NCBI RefSeq assembly: GCF_019134595.1
Contig: NZ_CP077770.1
Span: 392,001-456,000, forward strand
Direction: 5' to 3'
From: Pseudoalteromonas shioyasakiensis
GTDB lineage: Bacteria > Pseudomonadota > Gammaproteobacteria > Enterobacterales > Alteromonadaceae
DNA length: 64,000 bases
Part shown: piece by piece, positions 34,673 to 45,516 of the stretch
How positions within the stretch are numbered: the first letter of the stretch is position 1
Layout: the number at the start of each line of letters is the position of its first letter
Position numbers and translations under genes: made by a program
The notes under the pieces: model-generated
Databases searched by the model: none
Seen by the model: only the letters and a program-made list of their open reading frames with translations
What the model was told of the DNA's origin: nothing

Positions 34673-36685
34673 ATGAAACTCAACCCAAAACAAGATGAAG
34701 CGGTAAAGTATATCAGTGGACCGTGTCTGGTATTAGCTGGTGCGGGATCTGGTAAAACGCGTGTTATTACTAATAAAATCGCTTACTTGGTGCAAAAGTG
34801 TGAGTATCAAGCGCGCAATATTGCGGCGGTAACCTTTACTAATAAAGCCGCAAAAGAAATGCGCGAGCGTGTAACGCAAACACTGGGTAAACAAGAGTCG
34901 AAAGGCTTATGGGTTTCAACGTTTCACACCCTTGGGCTTGAGATCATCAAAAAAGAGTTAACTACACTAGGGTTTAAACCTGGTTTTTCGTTGTTTGATG
35001 ATCAAGATACCAACCAGTTATTAGCAGAGCTGACCGAAGAAGAACTTAAAAAAGACAAAGATCTACTCAACCTACTAAAAATGCAAATAGGTAGTTGGAA
35101 GAACGAGTTGATTCTACCAGAGCGTGCCGTTCGCGAAGCCCGTGAGCCGCAAAAAGCCTTGTTTGCTCAGCTGTATGCGCGTTATCAAAATCAATTACGT
35201 GCTTACAACGCCCTAGATTTTGATGATCTGATCATGATCCCTACTTTGTTGTTAGGCCAAAATGCCACTGCGCGTGAGCGTTGGCAACAGCGTTTTCGTT
35301 ACTTGCTGGTGGATGAGTATCAAGATACTAATACCAGTCAGTATCAGCTGGTTAAGTTATTGGTGGGTGAACGAGCTCGTTTTACCGTGGTAGGCGATGA
35401 CGACCAATCAATTTATTCATGGCGCGGTGCTAAGCCTCAAAACCTTGTGCTATTGAGTAAAGATTTTCCGGGCTTACGTTTGATTAAGCTTGAACAAAAC
35501 TACCGAAGCGCAGGGCGAATTCTAAAAGCGGCGAATATTTTGATTGCCAATAACCCTCACGAGTTTGATAAAAAGCTATTCAGTGAGCTTGGCTATGGTG
35601 AGCCTATTAAAGTGATTGGCTGTCGTGATGAAGAGCATGAATCAGAGCGAGTGGTGGCAGAGATCATTTCTCATAAATTCATGAAACGCACCAGCTACAA
35701 AGATTACGCGATTTTATATCGTGGTAATCACCAAGCGCGCGTGTTTGAAAAAGCACTTATGAGCAACCGCATTCCCTATAAAATCAGCGGCGGCATGTCA
35801 TTTTTCTCGCGTTCAGAGATCAAAGATATCATGGCGTATTTACGCCTATTGGTGAACCAAGATGACGACAATGCCTTTTTACGTATTGTAAATACGCCAC
35901 GCCGTGAGATTGGTACGGTCACACTTGAAAAGCTCGGCACCCTTGCTAATGAAAAGCATATCAGCTTATTTGCTGCCTGTTTTGAGCCTGAGCTTGCGCA
36001 CAGATTAAAGGGCCGTGGTTTTAATGCTTTAGCTGGTTTTGCCCGCTGGGTGGTTGAGCTTTCTGATAATGCGGTACGGGGCGATACCCTTGAGGCTGTG
36101 AAAGAGTTAGTTAGGCAAATTAACTACGAAGCATACCTTTATGAGTCATCACCGAGTGCAAAAGCCGCTGAAATGCGCATGAAAAACGTTTCAGAGCTTT
36201 ATCGTTGGATCACCGACATGTTAACAGGGGATGCAGACAATCCACCGCTGAACCTTGCTGAAGTGGTTAGTAAACTGACCCTGCGCGATATGCTTGAGCG
36301 TAACGAAGAAGAAGACGAATCTGACGCGGTACAATTACTGACACTGCATGCTTCAAAAGGTTTGGAGTATCCGTATGTGTTCATGGTTGGTATGGAAGAG
36401 GGTTTGTTACCGCACCAAGTAAGTATCGATGAAGATAACGTTGAAGAAGAGCGTCGTCTTGCTTATGTAGGTATTACGCGTGCACAGCAAGAGCTGGTAA
36501 TGACCTATGCTAAGTTACGTCGTCAATTTGGTGAAACCTCAGATACAGAGCTCAGTCGCTTTGTGCAGGAGTTACCACAAGATGATTTAGCCTTTGAGGC
36601 GAAAAAGCCACCTTCATCACAAGCTGAGCGCATGGAAAAAGGTCAAGCCCGTGTAGCTAATCTAAGAGCGATGCTTAAGAAGTAA
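34673..36685 (+). CDS. rep: ATP-dependent DNA helicase Rep
   Basis: Superfamily 1A 3'-5' helicase that clears proteins ahead of the replication fork and helps restart. The 670-residue length and N-terminus [11 protein letters not shown] match Rep rather than UvrD. Motifs: Walker A GAGSGKT (~24), Ia TFTNKAA, II VDEYQDT (~217), [40 protein letters not shown] and [14 protein letters not shown]. The start follows TTTAGGGGCTT. Its 3' end overlaps the convergent GGDEF gene by 11 bases. Confidence 0.96.
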   Translation: MKLNPKQDEAVKYISGPCLVLAGAGSGKTRVITNKIAYLVQKCEYQARNIAAVTFTNKAAKEMRERVTQTLGKQESKGLWVSTFHTLGLEIIKKELTTLGFKPGFSLFDDQDTNQLLAELTEEELKKDKDLLNLLKMQIGSWKNELILPERAVREAREPQKALFAQLYARYQNQLRAYNALDFDDLIMIPTLLLGQNATARERWQQRFRYLLVDEYQDTNTSQYQLVKLLVGERARFTVVGDDDQSIYSWRGAKPQNLVLLSKDFPGLRLIKLEQNYRSAGRILKAANILIANNPHEFDKKLFSELGYGEPIKVIGCRDEEHESERVVAEIISHKFMKRTSYKDYAILYRGNHQARVFEKALMSNRIPYKISGGMSFFSRSEIKDIMAYLRLLVNQDDDNAFLRIVNTPRREIGTVTLEKLGTLANEKHISLFAACFEPELAHRLKGRGFNALAGFARWVVELSDNAVRGDTLEAVKELVRQINYEAYLYESSPSAKAAEMRMKNVSELYRWITDMLTGDADNPPLNLAEVVSKLTLRDMLERNEEEDESDAVQLLTLHASKGLEYPYVFMVGMEEGLLPHQVSIDEDNVEEERRLAYVGITRAQQELVMTYAKLRRQFGETSDTELSRFVQELPQDDLAFEAKKPPSSQAERMEKGQARVANLRAMLKK

Positions 36686-39239
36686 TAAATTGTGCGCTCG
36701 GTGCTTCGTGTTCAAAGGGCGCCAGCGCATGTTGCTTACCAATAAACAACGACAATCCGTGCTTATCGAGTAACGTGCGGTAGTTAAAAATAGACGGTCC
36801 TTTCGCGATTACTTGGATATTTTGCAGCTTAGTAATCGCCAGCACACCTTGCAGCTGTAAGTGATAGTTTTCTTGCTGTAGTACGCGCTTACTGAACGTT
36901 GAACTTAATAACAAGTAATCGAATTGGAACTCAGTCAGTAAGTTTAACTCACAGCGATCTTTAGCAAACTCATTCAACCCAATCGAAAATCCTTGTGCAA
37001 CCAAGTTTTTTAGATTTTCAATTTGTACCGCTGATGCATAACGAATTTCTTGCTCGTTGAATAATAAACACATTCTATTCGCATCGTGGGCTTTTAATAG
37101 CTTGCATAGTGCTTGAAAATTAATACGTTCAAGGACTAAACCAGAACAAGGGAACAATACTTTTTCTAGATTACTGTCACTTACTAAGCTGAAGGCTTGT
37201 TTTAGTAAATTAAGTTCAACCTCAAAGTGCTGTACTCTATCGGTCGCAAACTTTTTAAGTACTTCAAAGCTGGTGCTACCAAGTACTGGGTGTTCACCAA
37301 ATGCTTCGAGTAAAGATTCTGCGCGAGTTTGCTCATCCAAAGTAATGATTTCGGCACTTCTAAAGTGCATAGGCAAGTCATCTAGGTGATGCATATTGTC
37401 AGCATCATGTTGCACATTGCTAGCATTAAGCAGCGGATGGAAGCATTCAAAGCGATTACGGCCTGCATTTTTCGCGTAATACATGGCAGCGTCGGCATCG
37501 CGAATAATTTCATCGGTGTGCTTGTAGCTTGGTTTTGAGTAGGTAATACCAATACTGGCACCACTTTGAATGCACTGACCCTTCATACAGAAAGGTTTTC
37601 TCATAATTTCGATGATACGTTTGGCAACATCTTGGGCTTGCTGTTGCTCTGTTAAATGAGTGAGTAATATAACAAACTCATCGCCACCTAAACGTGCAAG
37701 CAAATCATGCTCACGAATACAATGTGAGAAAGACTCGGCAACACCAATTAAAAATTGATCACCCGCTTGGTGACCAAGGTGATCGTTGATGTCTTTAAAT
37801 TTATCAAGGTCAATAAATAGCACTGCAAACTGCTGCTCTGGGTAGCGCTGGTAGTGCTGCAATGTTTTTTCAAGTTGAGTTAAGAATAAGCTGCGATTCG
37901 GTAAACTGGTTAATGAGTCGTGATGGGCATCATGGTACAGCTGTTGTTCTATTTTTTTACGCTCTTCAATTTGCATTTGCAGGTGCATATTGGCTTGGCG
38001 AAGTTCTTTGGTTTTTTCAGTGACTCGGTGCTCAAGCTTTTGGTGGCTAAGCTTTAACTCTTGGTTTGCTAGGTGAGTTTGAATAACGTTCGCAATTTGA
38101 TTTGATACAAAGGTGATTAGTTCACAATCATCCTGACTAAATTCATGCTTATTATTGTAAGCTTGGCAAACAATGAGGCCTATAACACCCTGTGATGTTT
38201 TAAGCGGAGCACCTAACCAACTCGTCGCGGTGCGCTCTGGTGGTACATTAACCGGTCTTTCTATAACGCCTAGCTTGATAAGCTCTTTTGCTCTTTCACT
38301 GTCTATGACTTGGCACTTTTCAGTGCTGAGCACTAGTTCACTGTAACCTTTAGCAAATGGTCGTGGTTTGCCATTATCGTTAAACTCATCGACGCAGTAA
38401 GGAAAGCTCAACCAATGTGATTGTTGGTCGTATAATGCGATGTATAAGTTATCTGCATAGGTAATGGTTTTTATAATGCTATGAACATGCTGATATACAT
38501 CGTCGAGGCTTTTACTTTGCGTTGCAAGCTCTGATATTTTAAACAGGATCTGTTGGCGTTCTAGCGCACTTTTACGTTGTTGAATTTCGTCGTTAAGTGC
38601 TTGGTTACTTTGTGTCAGTGCACGGGTGCGAATTTTAACTTCAGATTCGAGCAATTCACGTTTTTTAACTCGTTCAATCGCTGTCGCTAAATATAATGAC
38701 ATAGCCTCTAGCAGCTCAATTTGTTGCTCCGAATAGCTTTGTTTTTTGTCATAGCTTTGCGCGACCATGACGCCAATAATGACTTTATCGCGATAGACGG
38801 GCACTCCAACCCAATGCTCAGCTGGCGTACCAAAGCACTTAAGTAAGCCTTGTTCAACCGCTTGCTCTGTTTGTTGTTTGGTAAAGTAACAGGTTTTACC
38901 TTGTTTAAATACGTAGCCCGTTAAGCCTTCTTTAAAGTACTGTTCATATTTTAACGGTACTGAAAGGCCATCTTTTTCATCGGCGAAATAAGATAGCTCG
39001 AGGTTATCGTAAACTGGGTTATGCAACACAACGAAGAAGTTTTTACTTGGAATATAGTCTTGCAGAATATTGTGGATAGCAGGGTAGAGCAGGGTTAATT
39101 CGGCAACAGTACTTGCTTGCTCTGATAATTGTAAAAGAGCATATTGCAAGTGATGTGATTGCTTATACTTTTGTAAAAGCGATTTTAAGCGAGCATTTTT
39201 ACGCGCTAGCTTATCAATGTGTGTTGCAGAATCTTCCAA
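36675..39239 (-). CDS. GAF-GAF-GGDEF protein with degenerate EAL-like C-terminus
   Basis: An 854-residue cytoplasmic signalling protein. An N-terminal coiled coil (~8-28) leads to a GAF domain (~30-195), a linker helix, a second GAF domain (~235-390), another coiled coil (~390-430), a diguanylate cyclase domain (~435-605) with intact RLGGDEF (~515) and an inhibitory RxxD site (REHD) five residues before it. The C-terminal ~220 residues look like an EAL phosphodiesterase fold but lack the EAL motif and the catalytic acidic residues, so this part is probably a binding or regulatory module. Expected activity: c-di-GMP synthesis with product inhibition. The start is TTG at 39239 without a clear ribosome binding site, so its N-terminus is uncertain. 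Confidence 0.88.
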   Translation of the reverse strand: MEDSATHIDKLARKNARLKSLLQKYKQSHHLQYALLQLSEQASTVAELTLLYPAIHNILQDYIPSKNFFVVLHNPVYDNLELSYFADEKDGLSVPLKYEQYFKEGLTGYVFKQGKTCYFTKQQTEQAVEQGLLKCFGTPAEHWVGVPVYRDKVIIGVMVAQSYDKKQSYSEQQIELLEAMSLYLATAIERVKKRELLESEVKIRTRALTQSNQALNDEIQQRKSALERQQILFKISELATQSKSLDDVYQHVHSIIKTITYADNLYIALYDQQSHWLSFPYCVDEFNDNGKPRPFAKGYSELVLSTEKCQVIDSERAKELIKLGVIERPVNVPPERTATSWLGAPLKTSQGVIGLIVCQAYNNKHEFSQDDCELITFVSNQIANVIQTHLANQELKLSHQKLEHRVTEKTKELRQANMHLQMQIEERKKIEQQLYHDAHHDSLTSLPNRSLFLTQLEKTLQHYQRYPEQQFAVLFIDLDKFKDINDHLGHQAGDQFLIGVAESFSHCIREHDLLARLGGDEFVILLTHLTEQQQAQDVAKRIIEIMRKPFCMKGQCIQSGASIGITYSKPSYKHTDEIIRDADAAMYYAKNAGRNRFECFHPLLNASNVQHDADNMHHLDDLPMHFRSAEIITLDEQTRAESLLEAFGEHPVLGSTSFEVLKKFATDRVQHFEVELNLLKQAFSLVSDSNLEKVLFPCSGLVLERINFQALCKLLKAHDANRMCLLFNEQEIRYASAVQIENLKNLVAQGFSIGLNEFAKDRCELNLLTEFQFDYLLLSSTFSKRVLQQENYHLQLQGVLAITKLQNIQVIAKGPSIFNYRTLLDKHGLSLFIGKQHALAPFEHEAPSAQFITS

Positions 39240-39391
39240 TGATTTAGAACCAGATCTTATTATTGTTTAAATTTCGTCCTCTATAGTTCCACTTTTTTAT
39301 TAGATCGTCAAGTAACAGATGTTAACAAAGTAGTAATTTATGATGGGGCGTATTTGGCTACAGCATTAGTCTAGCGGCTAAAAGCAGGCAC

Positions 39392-39421
39392 AAAAAAAGG
39401 GCTTAATAAAATTAAGCCCTT
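39392..39421 (-). terminator. Terminator of the cytochrome c5 gene
   Basis: On the minus strand: AAGGGCTTAAT-TTT-ATTAAGCCCTT followed by a run of T. It lies 20 bases after the cytochrome c5 stop codon. Confidence 0.88.
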
Positions 39422-39440
39422 AGTATTAGTTTTTGAACTG

Positions 39441-39833
39441 TTACTTGCTAGTCATGAAATCGATAGCAGCGCTGATCTCTTCATCAGAACAGTCCATACA
39501 CGTACCTTTAGGAGGCATCGCGTTGAAACCGTTGATTGCATGGTTAAGTAGAGTGTCCATGCCTTTAGCAATACGAGGAGCCCAATCATCAGCTGATTTA
39601 GGTGCACCTAGTGCGCCAGTACCATGACAAGCAAAACATGCTGCTTGGTAAACTTGTTCACCAGAACGAGGACCTGTAGGTTCAGCAGCGACCGCAGCTT
39701 TATCACCTTCTAGATATACAGAACCAATTGGCGCTAGACGCTTTTTAATTGCATCTTCAGTCAAAGAGTTGTCATACGCTTGTGCATATGCCGTTGTTGC
39801 TAGCAGTAATAATGCAGCTGATAGTTTTTTCAT
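39441..39833 (-). CDS. Cytochrome c5
   Basis: Periplasmic monohaem c-type cytochrome (130 residues) that carries electrons to terminal oxidases or other acceptors. Signal peptide ends AYAQA. The haem site is CFACHG (~77) and the distal Met ligand lies in NAMPPKG (~108). The following CMDC cysteine pair is typical of the cytochrome c5 subgroup. ATG follows AAGGCAAA. It is transcribed alone with its own terminator. Confidence 0.92.
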   Translation of the reverse strand: MKKLSAALLLLATTAYAQAYDNSLTEDAIKKRLAPIGSVYLEGDKAAVAAEPTGPRSGEQVYQAACFACHGTGALGAPKSADDWAPRIAKGMDTLLNHAINGFNAMPPKGTCMDCSDEEISAAIDFMTSK

Positions 39834-39979
39834 TTTGCCTTGCTCACTTCGATTTGAACGTGATCAATCACGATATCTGACGGAAATTAGAACGATTATA
39901 ACGCTAAGCCACAATTTATAAAATGATCTAAAAGGCTTTTTCTTGAGAAAAACCGTCATTTTTTTGCGTTAGCGCAAGA

Positions 39980-40004
39980 AAAGCCAGCATTAAATACTGG
40001 CTCT
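39980..40004 (-). terminator. Terminator of elbB
   Basis: Minus strand AGCCAG-TATTTAATG-CTGGCTTTTCTT, about 12 bases after the elbB stop; six-base stem extended by internal pairs, moderately strong. Confidence 0.65.
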
Positions 40005-40015
40005 AAGCTTGATGT

Positions 40016-40666
40016 TTAAGCAAGCTCTAATACTTTGTTGACCAATTTTTCGATACCCGCATCAGCATCTAAAATGCTTTGGGCCAACATATAGGCAGGG
40101 GTTGTGACCACTTTATGCTGAGGATCAACAACGATATCATTAACGGCACAGCTTTGGTGCGCTCCGCCAAGTTGCTCTATAGCGGCAGCGGTGTCTGCAT
40201 CGTTCCCAATGGTTGTTTTTACACCTTTACCATAAATAAGCGGCAGCATGGCAGGAGCAATACACATATAACCAGCTACTTTGTTGGCATCGACAAAGGC
40301 CTTCGCACTTGTCAGTACATCACCTTGAACTTGGGCATCTGAGCCTTTTACTGCAAAGTCAGATAGGTTTTTCGCGGCACCAAAACCACCTGGTACAATC
40401 AAGGCATCGAATTCATCTACATTTAGCTCAGTGAGCGCTTTAATTTCACCACGGGCAATACGTGCGGCTTCAACTAGCACATTACGATTAGGTGTCATTT
40501 CTTCACCTGTTAGGTGATTAATGGTGTGCATTTGTTCGATATCGGGTGCGAAGCATTCATAGCTCGCGCCTGCTTTTGCGATATGTAATAAGGTTAATAC
40601 TGCTTCATTGATTTCTGCGCCGTCGTAAACACCGCAACCAGCTAAAATTACAGCAACTTTTTTCAT
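40016..40666 (-). CDS. elbB: Glyoxalase ElbB, isoprenoid biosynthesis-associated DJ-1/PfpI family protein
   Basis: A 216-residue member of the DJ-1/PfpI superfamily with glyoxalase III-type activity reported for E. coli ElbB, historically linked to isoprenoid synthesis. Typical features: MKKVAVILAGCGVYDGAEI at the N-terminus, IVPGGFGAAKNL (~90) and the nucleophile-region GYMCIAPAMLP (~133, Cys). The start follows AAGGAGAG. It stands alone, with a terminator downstream. Confidence 0.92.
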   Translation of the reverse strand: MKKVAVILAGCGVYDGAEINEAVLTLLHIAKAGASYECFAPDIEQMHTINHLTGEEMTPNRNVLVEAARIARGEIKALTELNVDEFDALIVPGGFGAAKNLSDFAVKGSDAQVQGDVLTSAKAFVDANKVAGYMCIAPAMLPLIYGKGVKTTIGNDADTAAAIEQLGGAHQSCAVNDIVVDPQHKVVTTPAYMLAQSILDADAGIEKLVNKVLELA

Positions 40667-40844
40667 TTTTGAACTCTCCTTAATGCGACTAGCTTTAGTT
40701 TAACAAGGATACGAGCATGGCGACAAAACAAAAATTTTCGTCGCTTGATAACTCGCAAAGCGTGATGAATAGCTGTTTATGCCTTTTTATAAATTACTAA
40801 CGAAAAAAAAAGTATAAAGGATCGCTATGATCTTTGATCCATTA

Positions 40845-40853
40845 TGCTAGAAT
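40845..40853 (+). promoter_or_regulatory. Extended -10 promoter candidate upstream of polA
   Basis: TGCTAGAAT matches TGnTATAAT at most positions, about 330 bases upstream of polA, with no good -35. Confidence 0.35.
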
Positions 40854-41043
40854 ACTCCTCCGGTTATGAAAAGGGATGTTAATTCGGTATCGAATAAGCA
40901 AAAGGTTATCGCTACTAAAACCGTTTTCCACATCGGACGAAAATAATAAAAAAAGAACGCCGTAATATCTTTTTTAAATCAAAACATGAACTTACTAAAT
41001 TTTCCTAAATGTTTTTTAATTTTGGGAGAATTAACTCTGTCTG

Positions 41044-41064
41044 TTATCTACAAAGTTATCCACA
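41044..41064 (+). promoter_or_regulatory. Two adjacent DnaA-box-like sites upstream of polA
   Basis: TTATCTACA (41044-41052) and TTATCCACA (41056-41064) lie in direct orientation, three bases apart. The second matches the TTATNCACA consensus exactly; the first differs at one position. They lie 113 bases ahead of the polA start and could let DnaA regulate polA. Confidence 0.55.
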
Positions 41065-41176
41065 GCTTGCTCTTTCATAGACCTTTATTGGTTAATAATT
41101 CACAGTCGTTTTCTTCATGGCCTTATGGCATGCTTACAAACAATTTAATGTTATTCAATTAGGATCCAATTTCACC

Positions 41177-43912
41177 ATGGCTCAGATCCCTGAAAATCCA
41201 CTTATTCTTGTAGATGGTTCTTCTTATTTATTTCGTGCATACCATTCGCCACCGCACCTTACTAACTCAAAAGGTGAAGCGACAGGCGCAATCTATGGCG
41301 TAGTTAATATGCTTAAGAGTTTGATCAAGCAATATGATCCGTCGCACATGGTGGTGGTATTTGATGCCAAGGGTAAAACCTTCAGAAATGACATGTACAG
41401 TGAATACAAAGCGAATCGTCCGCCAATGCCTGATGACTTACGCACACAGATCGCACCACTACATAACATTATTAAAGCAATGGGGTTCCCGCTGATTAGT
41501 ATTGAAGGTGTTGAGGCTGACGATGTTATTGGTACGTTTGCGCGTATAGCGTCAGAGCAGCAGCGTCATGTACTGATTTCAACTGGCGATAAAGATATGG
41601 CTCAGCTTGTTAATGAACATGTTACGCTGATCAATACCATGACAGATAGCATTTCAGATCCAGAAACCGTGGTTGAGAAGTTTGGCGTTGGTCCTGAGTT
41701 GATCATTGATTACCTTGCTTTAATGGGTGACAAGGTCGATAACATCCCTGGTGTTGATGGCTGTGGTCCAAAAACAGCAGTGAAATGGTTACAAAAATAT
41801 GGATCATTGCAAGGTGTTATTGATCATGCAGGTGAAATTAAAGGCAAGATTGGTGAAAAACTTGCTGCAGCACTTGATCATCTGCCACTTAGCTATGAAT
41901 TAGCAACAATTAAGTGTGATGTTGAGGTTGAGTCAGATCTTGAAACCTTTAAGCTACAAGAGCCTAATCGTGACGAACTGATTGCACTTTATGGTGAGTG
42001 TGAGTTCCGTCGTTGGTTAGCTGAGCTACTTGATAACCCTAAAGACGCTGACACGCATTTAGATGTACCAACAGAAGCTAACGAACTACCAAAAGTTGCT
42101 GATGCGCACTACGAAACTATTTTAACTGAAGAGCAACTTGATACCTTAGTGGCGCAGTTAAATGATGCCGAATTGTTTGCTTTTGATACTGAAACAACCA
42201 GCCTTGATTATATGCAAGCGCAATTGGTTGGTATGAGCTTTGCGGTTAAAGCCGGTGAAGCGGCTTACCTTCCGGTTGCTCATGATTACCCAGATGCGCC
42301 AGAGCAATTAAGCTTAGAAACGGTAATGGCAAAAATTGGCCCAATCTTAGCTGACGAAAACAAAGCGAAAGTGGGGCAGAACTTAAAATACGATAAAAGC
42401 GTGTTAGCGAATGCAGGCTTTGAGTTAAAGGGTATTAAATACGACACTATGTTGGAGTCGTATGTATTTAATAGTGTAGGTAGCCGCCATGATATGGACT
42501 CACTGGCACTTAAATACCTAGGTCATAAAAATATCAGCTTTGAAGATATTGCCGGAAAAGGTAAAAAGCAGTTAACGTTTAACCAAATTGAGCTAGAAAA
42601 AGCGGCGCCTTATGCTGCAGAAGATGCCGATATAACGCTACGTCTTCACCAAGTGTTATGGCCAAAAATTGATGCCGATAGCCAGTTAAAGTCAGTATTC
42701 GAAGATATTGAGTTACCACTTGTCACTGTACTTTCTGATATTGAGCGTACTGGTGTTGCAATTGATAGCAACATGCTGGCAGCTCACAGCCAACGTTTAG
42801 GCGAACGCCTGTTAGAGCTTGAGCAGGAAGCTTATGATATTGCAGGTGAAAAATTTAACTTAGGCTCACCTAAGCAACTGCAAGCTATTTTGTTTGAAAA
42901 GCTTGAGCTGCCTGTTATCAAGAAAACACCTAAGGGTGCACCTTCGACGGCAGAAGAAGTATTGCAAGAACTTGCTCATGATTACCCATTACCAAAAGTG
43001 ATTATTGAGCACCGTGGTTTATCTAAACTTAAATCAACCTACACAGATAAACTTCCGCTGATGGTTAATGAGCGCACCAAGCGAGTGCATACCTCTTACC
43101 ATCAAGCTGTAACAGCAACAGGGCGTTTAAGTTCAACTGATCCTAACTTACAGAATATTCCAATTCGTTCAGAAGAAGGTCGTCGAATTCGTGAAGCCTT
43201 TATTGCTGCACCTGGCCATAAAATTGTGGCTGCAGATTACAGCCAAATTGAATTACGTATTATGGCGCATTTATCACAAGATAAAGGCCTACTAACTGCG
43301 TTTGCGAATGGTTTAGATGTACACAGTGCTACGGCGGCAGAAGTTTTCGGGGTTAGCCTTGAAGAGGTTACCAGCGATATGCGCCGTAAAGCTAAAGCAG
43401 TTAACTTTGGTTTAATTTATGGTATGTCGGCGTTTGGTTTATCACGTCAGTTAGATGTACCACGCCATGAAGCACAGCATTATATTGATAAATACTTTGA
43501 GCGTTTCCCTGGCGTACTTGAGTACATGGAAACAACCCGTGAAAAAGCAGCTGATAAAGGGTATGTAGAAACGATTTTTGGTCGTCGCTTACATTTACCA
43601 GAAATCAACGCCCGTAACGGCGCTCGTCGTAAAGCTGCTGAGCGTGCTGCTATCAACGCACCAATGCAAGGTACTGCTGCTGATATCATCAAAAAAGCGA
43701 TGCTAAAAGTTCACCAGTGGGTGAACGCGCAAGCAGAAGGTTCGGTGAAGCTACTAATGCAAGTACACGATGAATTAGTGTTCGAAATTAAAGAAGAATC
43801 TGTGGACGACTATAAAGCTGAAATCTGTAAGCTAATGTCAGAAGCCGCTACTCTTGATGTGCCTCTGATTGTTGAAGCCGACAGCGGTGACAACTGGCAA
43901 CAGGCTCACTAA
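41177..43912 (+). CDS. polA: DNA polymerase I
   Basis: Repair and Okazaki-fragment polymerase. I start at ATG 41177 ([22 protein letters not shown]), the family's N-terminus, giving 911 residues; the frame extends 20 codons upstream without homology. Domains: 5'-3' exonuclease (~1-300), 3'-5' exonuclease with [11 protein letters not shown] and later DEDD residues intact so proofreading is expected (~330-510), and polymerase with motif [10 protein letters not shown], motif [17 protein letters not shown] and motif [11 protein letters not shown]. An AGGA lies 12 bases upstream of the start. Downstream lie heptad repeats. Confidence 0.96.
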   Translation: MAQIPENPLILVDGSSYLFRAYHSPPHLTNSKGEATGAIYGVVNMLKSLIKQYDPSHMVVVFDAKGKTFRNDMYSEYKANRPPMPDDLRTQIAPLHNIIKAMGFPLISIEGVEADDVIGTFARIASEQQRHVLISTGDKDMAQLVNEHVTLINTMTDSISDPETVVEKFGVGPELIIDYLALMGDKVDNIPGVDGCGPKTAVKWLQKYGSLQGVIDHAGEIKGKIGEKLAAALDHLPLSYELATIKCDVEVESDLETFKLQEPNRDELIALYGECEFRRWLAELLDNPKDADTHLDVPTEANELPKVADAHYETILTEEQLDTLVAQLNDAELFAFDTETTSLDYMQAQLVGMSFAVKAGEAAYLPVAHDYPDAPEQLSLETVMAKIGPILADENKAKVGQNLKYDKSVLANAGFELKGIKYDTMLESYVFNSVGSRHDMDSLALKYLGHKNISFEDIAGKGKKQLTFNQIELEKAAPYAAEDADITLRLHQVLWPKIDADSQLKSVFEDIELPLVTVLSDIERTGVAIDSNMLAAHSQRLGERLLELEQEAYDIAGEKFNLGSPKQLQAILFEKLELPVIKKTPKGAPSTAEEVLQELAHDYPLPKVIIEHRGLSKLKSTYTDKLPLMVNERTKRVHTSYHQAVTATGRLSSTDPNLQNIPIRSEEGRRIREAFIAAPGHKIVAADYSQIELRIMAHLSQDKGLLTAFANGLDVHSATAAEVFGVSLEEVTSDMRRKAKAVNFGLIYGMSAFGLSRQLDVPRHEAQHYIDKYFERFPGVLEYMETTREKAADKGYVETIFGRRLHLPEINARNGARRKAAERAAINAPMQGTAADIIKKAMLKVHQWVNAQAEGSVKLLMQVHDELVFEIKEESVDDYKAEICKLMSEAATLDVPLIVEADSGDNWQQAH

Positions 43913-43926
43913 TAGTCTCGAAAAAA

Positions 43927-44110
43927 TGAAAGCTGTCAGCTATCAGCCGTCAGCTTTCAGATTAAAAGTTAGCGAGTTGCTTGACCGTTATACCGTGTTT
44001 TATCTCGAATCTAGTTTCTAATTTAAGGGTCGCGGCATAAAGCCGCTGCTACAGGTAGGCGCGAAACTTGTTTCGCGCGTCTGACCGCTGAAGGCTGAAA
44101 GCGATCGCTT
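43927..44110. repeat. Heptad repeats and palindromic element downstream of polA
   Basis: Just after polA, TGAAAGCTG (43927) and CAGCTTTCA (43951) form a hairpin around heptads AGCTGTC, AGCTATC, AGCCGTC, AGCTTTC. Further on, the palindrome TAGGCGCGAAACTTGTTTCGCGCG (44056-44079) is a variant of an element present three more times at 56063-56790. Same repeat family as 4135-4507 and 55888-55957. The rest of the 260-base gap shows no gene. Confidence 0.75.
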
Positions 44111-44172
44111 CTGTATATAGAACATCGCTTCGTGTGACCCGACTTACCCAAAAATAAATCATTACTCGTTAA

Positions 44173-45093
44173 CTATAACCCCAACTCCTGCAACCGCTTT
44201 ACGTGTTCGCGATAAAGCTCAATAGGGTCAACTTCCCGAAAATTGTGTAAACCAATAAACTGATTTATCTCATCTAAGTGGTTCATTTCATAATCATCTT
44301 TAATTACGTGACCTAAATGGCTGCTGCAGCGCGATACTAGGCCGTCATCTTTGCCTAAAATAAGTAACGAACCAAGCTGCATAGGCAAATCGGTTGGATC
44401 CAGTATATTGGTGAGTGCTGCTGTACCACTCCACGAAAAATAGTACACCCCATTTTTGGCAACTAGCTGGCCTTGCTCGCATTTATTTAACGGTAATCCT
44501 TCTGGGTATTTTTGATTAAATGCGTTCGCACCCTGTGTACTTAAGCTATTTAATGCACCCAGTGTGTTTTGTGGTAAATCACTGTTACCTGATAGTAGTG
44601 AAATAACACCACCAAATGCATCAAATACTAATCGAGCCGCATGTTCAGCTTGAGAGTTTGCTGGCAGTTTTTGACTAATTAGATCAATAATGCCACTGCC
44701 ATAGTTTGCACCACCAATACTGGTTACTGAGGCAATTAAATCTGGCCTGACTGAAGCAACATAGCGCACTGTTTGCGCACCTTGGCTATGGCCAATCAAG
44801 TTTACTTTTTTGGCGCCAGTCAGTGCTAAAATTGACTTTACTTTGGTGAGTAATTGTTCGCCCCGTACTTCAGAGCTATTAATAGCCGAGACCGCTGGCG
44901 TAAACACCAAAGTACCATCTTGGTTGAGACTTGCAGCCACATTATAAAAGTAATCGAGGCCAAGTAGGTTATCGAAACCCATTAGCCCATGAACTAAAAT
45001 GACCGGATATTGTGTCGTTGTTTTTTTGGCATGACAGTAGGGGGTCATTAAAAAAAGTAAGGTAGTAAATAAAATTAGGGGGATTTTTTTCAT
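44173..45093 (-). CDS. Triacylglycerol lipase (family I, Pseudomonas LipA-like)
   Basis: Secreted alpha/beta-hydrolase of about 306 residues. I begin at 45093 (MKKIPLILFTTLLFLMTPYCHA), a good signal peptide; a TTG frame 13 codons upstream is less likely. The oxyanion region YPVILVHGLMGFDN opens the mature protein, the nucleophile serine is in LIGHSQGAQT (~95 of mature), and the catalytic Asp and His are probable in KDDGLVSRCSSHLG and EMNHLDEIN. Two cysteines can form the disulphide of family I.1/I.2 lipases. A lipase-specific foldase gene is not adjacent. Confidence 0.88.
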   Translation of the reverse strand: MKKIPLILFTTLLFLMTPYCHAKKTTTQYPVILVHGLMGFDNLLGLDYFYNVAASLNQDGTLVFTPAVSAINSSEVRGEQLLTKVKSILALTGAKKVNLIGHSQGAQTVRYVASVRPDLIASVTSIGGANYGSGIIDLISQKLPANSQAEHAARLVFDAFGGVISLLSGNSDLPQNTLGALNSLSTQGANAFNQKYPEGLPLNKCEQGQLVAKNGVYYFSWSGTAALTNILDPTDLPMQLGSLLILGKDDGLVSRCSSHLGHVIKDDYEMNHLDEINQFIGLHNFREVDPIELYREHVKRLQELGL

Positions 45094-45317
45094 ACCTTTA
45101 TACTCTTCTACTGCAATTTTTATCACTAACAAGCCTTAAAAAAGCCTGATTTACGTGTGCTTTTAATTAACCTTACCCTAAATTATGGCTCGCTGTAATG
45201 TTAGTTTTAAGTAAACAAGAAAAGATAGTTTTAGTGTTTCGTTATATGTTTATCAATTTGTGTTGTTTCTGCGGTTATGCAATTTATTTTTAATCTGGTA
45301 TTTGCTAAAGTCCGCGC

Positions 45318-45434
45318 CGTCCTCATCCTGTAGGACATCCTGTTGATGATGCATCTGAAAGGATGCAACGTATTGATAGCTTCTCCCCAGTTTGCTATAA
45401 CGGCTCACTCCTTGTTGAGTGAGTCGCTTTTTCT
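45318..45434 (+). ncRNA. Candidate small RNA between polA and engB
   Basis: About 117 bases that fold as successive hairpins and end in an intrinsic terminator. GTCCT/AGGAC (45319/45332), GCATC/GATGC (45351/45362), ATAGC/GCTAT (45376/45394) enclosing a C-rich loop TTCTCCCCAG, then CTCACTC-CTTGTT-GAGTGAG (45404-45423) followed by CTTTTTCTTTCTT. An extended -10 TGCTAAAGT (45303) places the 5' end near 45318. The E. coli polA-engB interval encodes Spot 42, but this sequence does not resemble Spot 42, so the link is positional only. It could instead be a leader of the YceI gene, whose ATG is 83 bases downstream with a possible separate promoter. Confidence 0.55.
45404..45434 (+). terminator. Terminator of the candidate polA-engB small RNA
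   Basis: Seven-base stem CTCACTC/GAGTGAG extended by a G-T and a G-C pair, then CTTTTTCTTTCTT. The minus strand has no T-run, so it acts on plus-strand transcription. Confidence 0.8.
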
Positions 45435-45516
45435 TTCTTATCATACAATTCATTGCACAAATATACGCAAGTGATACCATCAAAGTGATTCTTATTTACT
45501 TTCGAAGGAATGCGTT

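Larger units (their letters stand above)
40667..41176. other. elbB-polA intergenic region
   Basis: About 510 bases of AT-rich sequence. It holds an extended -10 candidate at 40845, then about 190 bases with no clear gene, and two DnaA-box-like sequences at 41044-41064. No credible coding frame was seen. The region may be a long polA leader or contain an uncalled small RNA; no terminator hairpin supports the latter. Confidence 0.5.

Noticed and set aside
41117..41176. Upstream in-frame extension of polA from 41117
   Set aside because: The added 20 residues are not part of DNA polymerase I and no ribosome binding site is seen there.
45253..45483. 76-codon minus-strand frame over the polA-engB interval
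   Set aside because: It has no homology that I recognise and covers hairpins and a plus-strand terminator; an RNA gene explains the sequence better.
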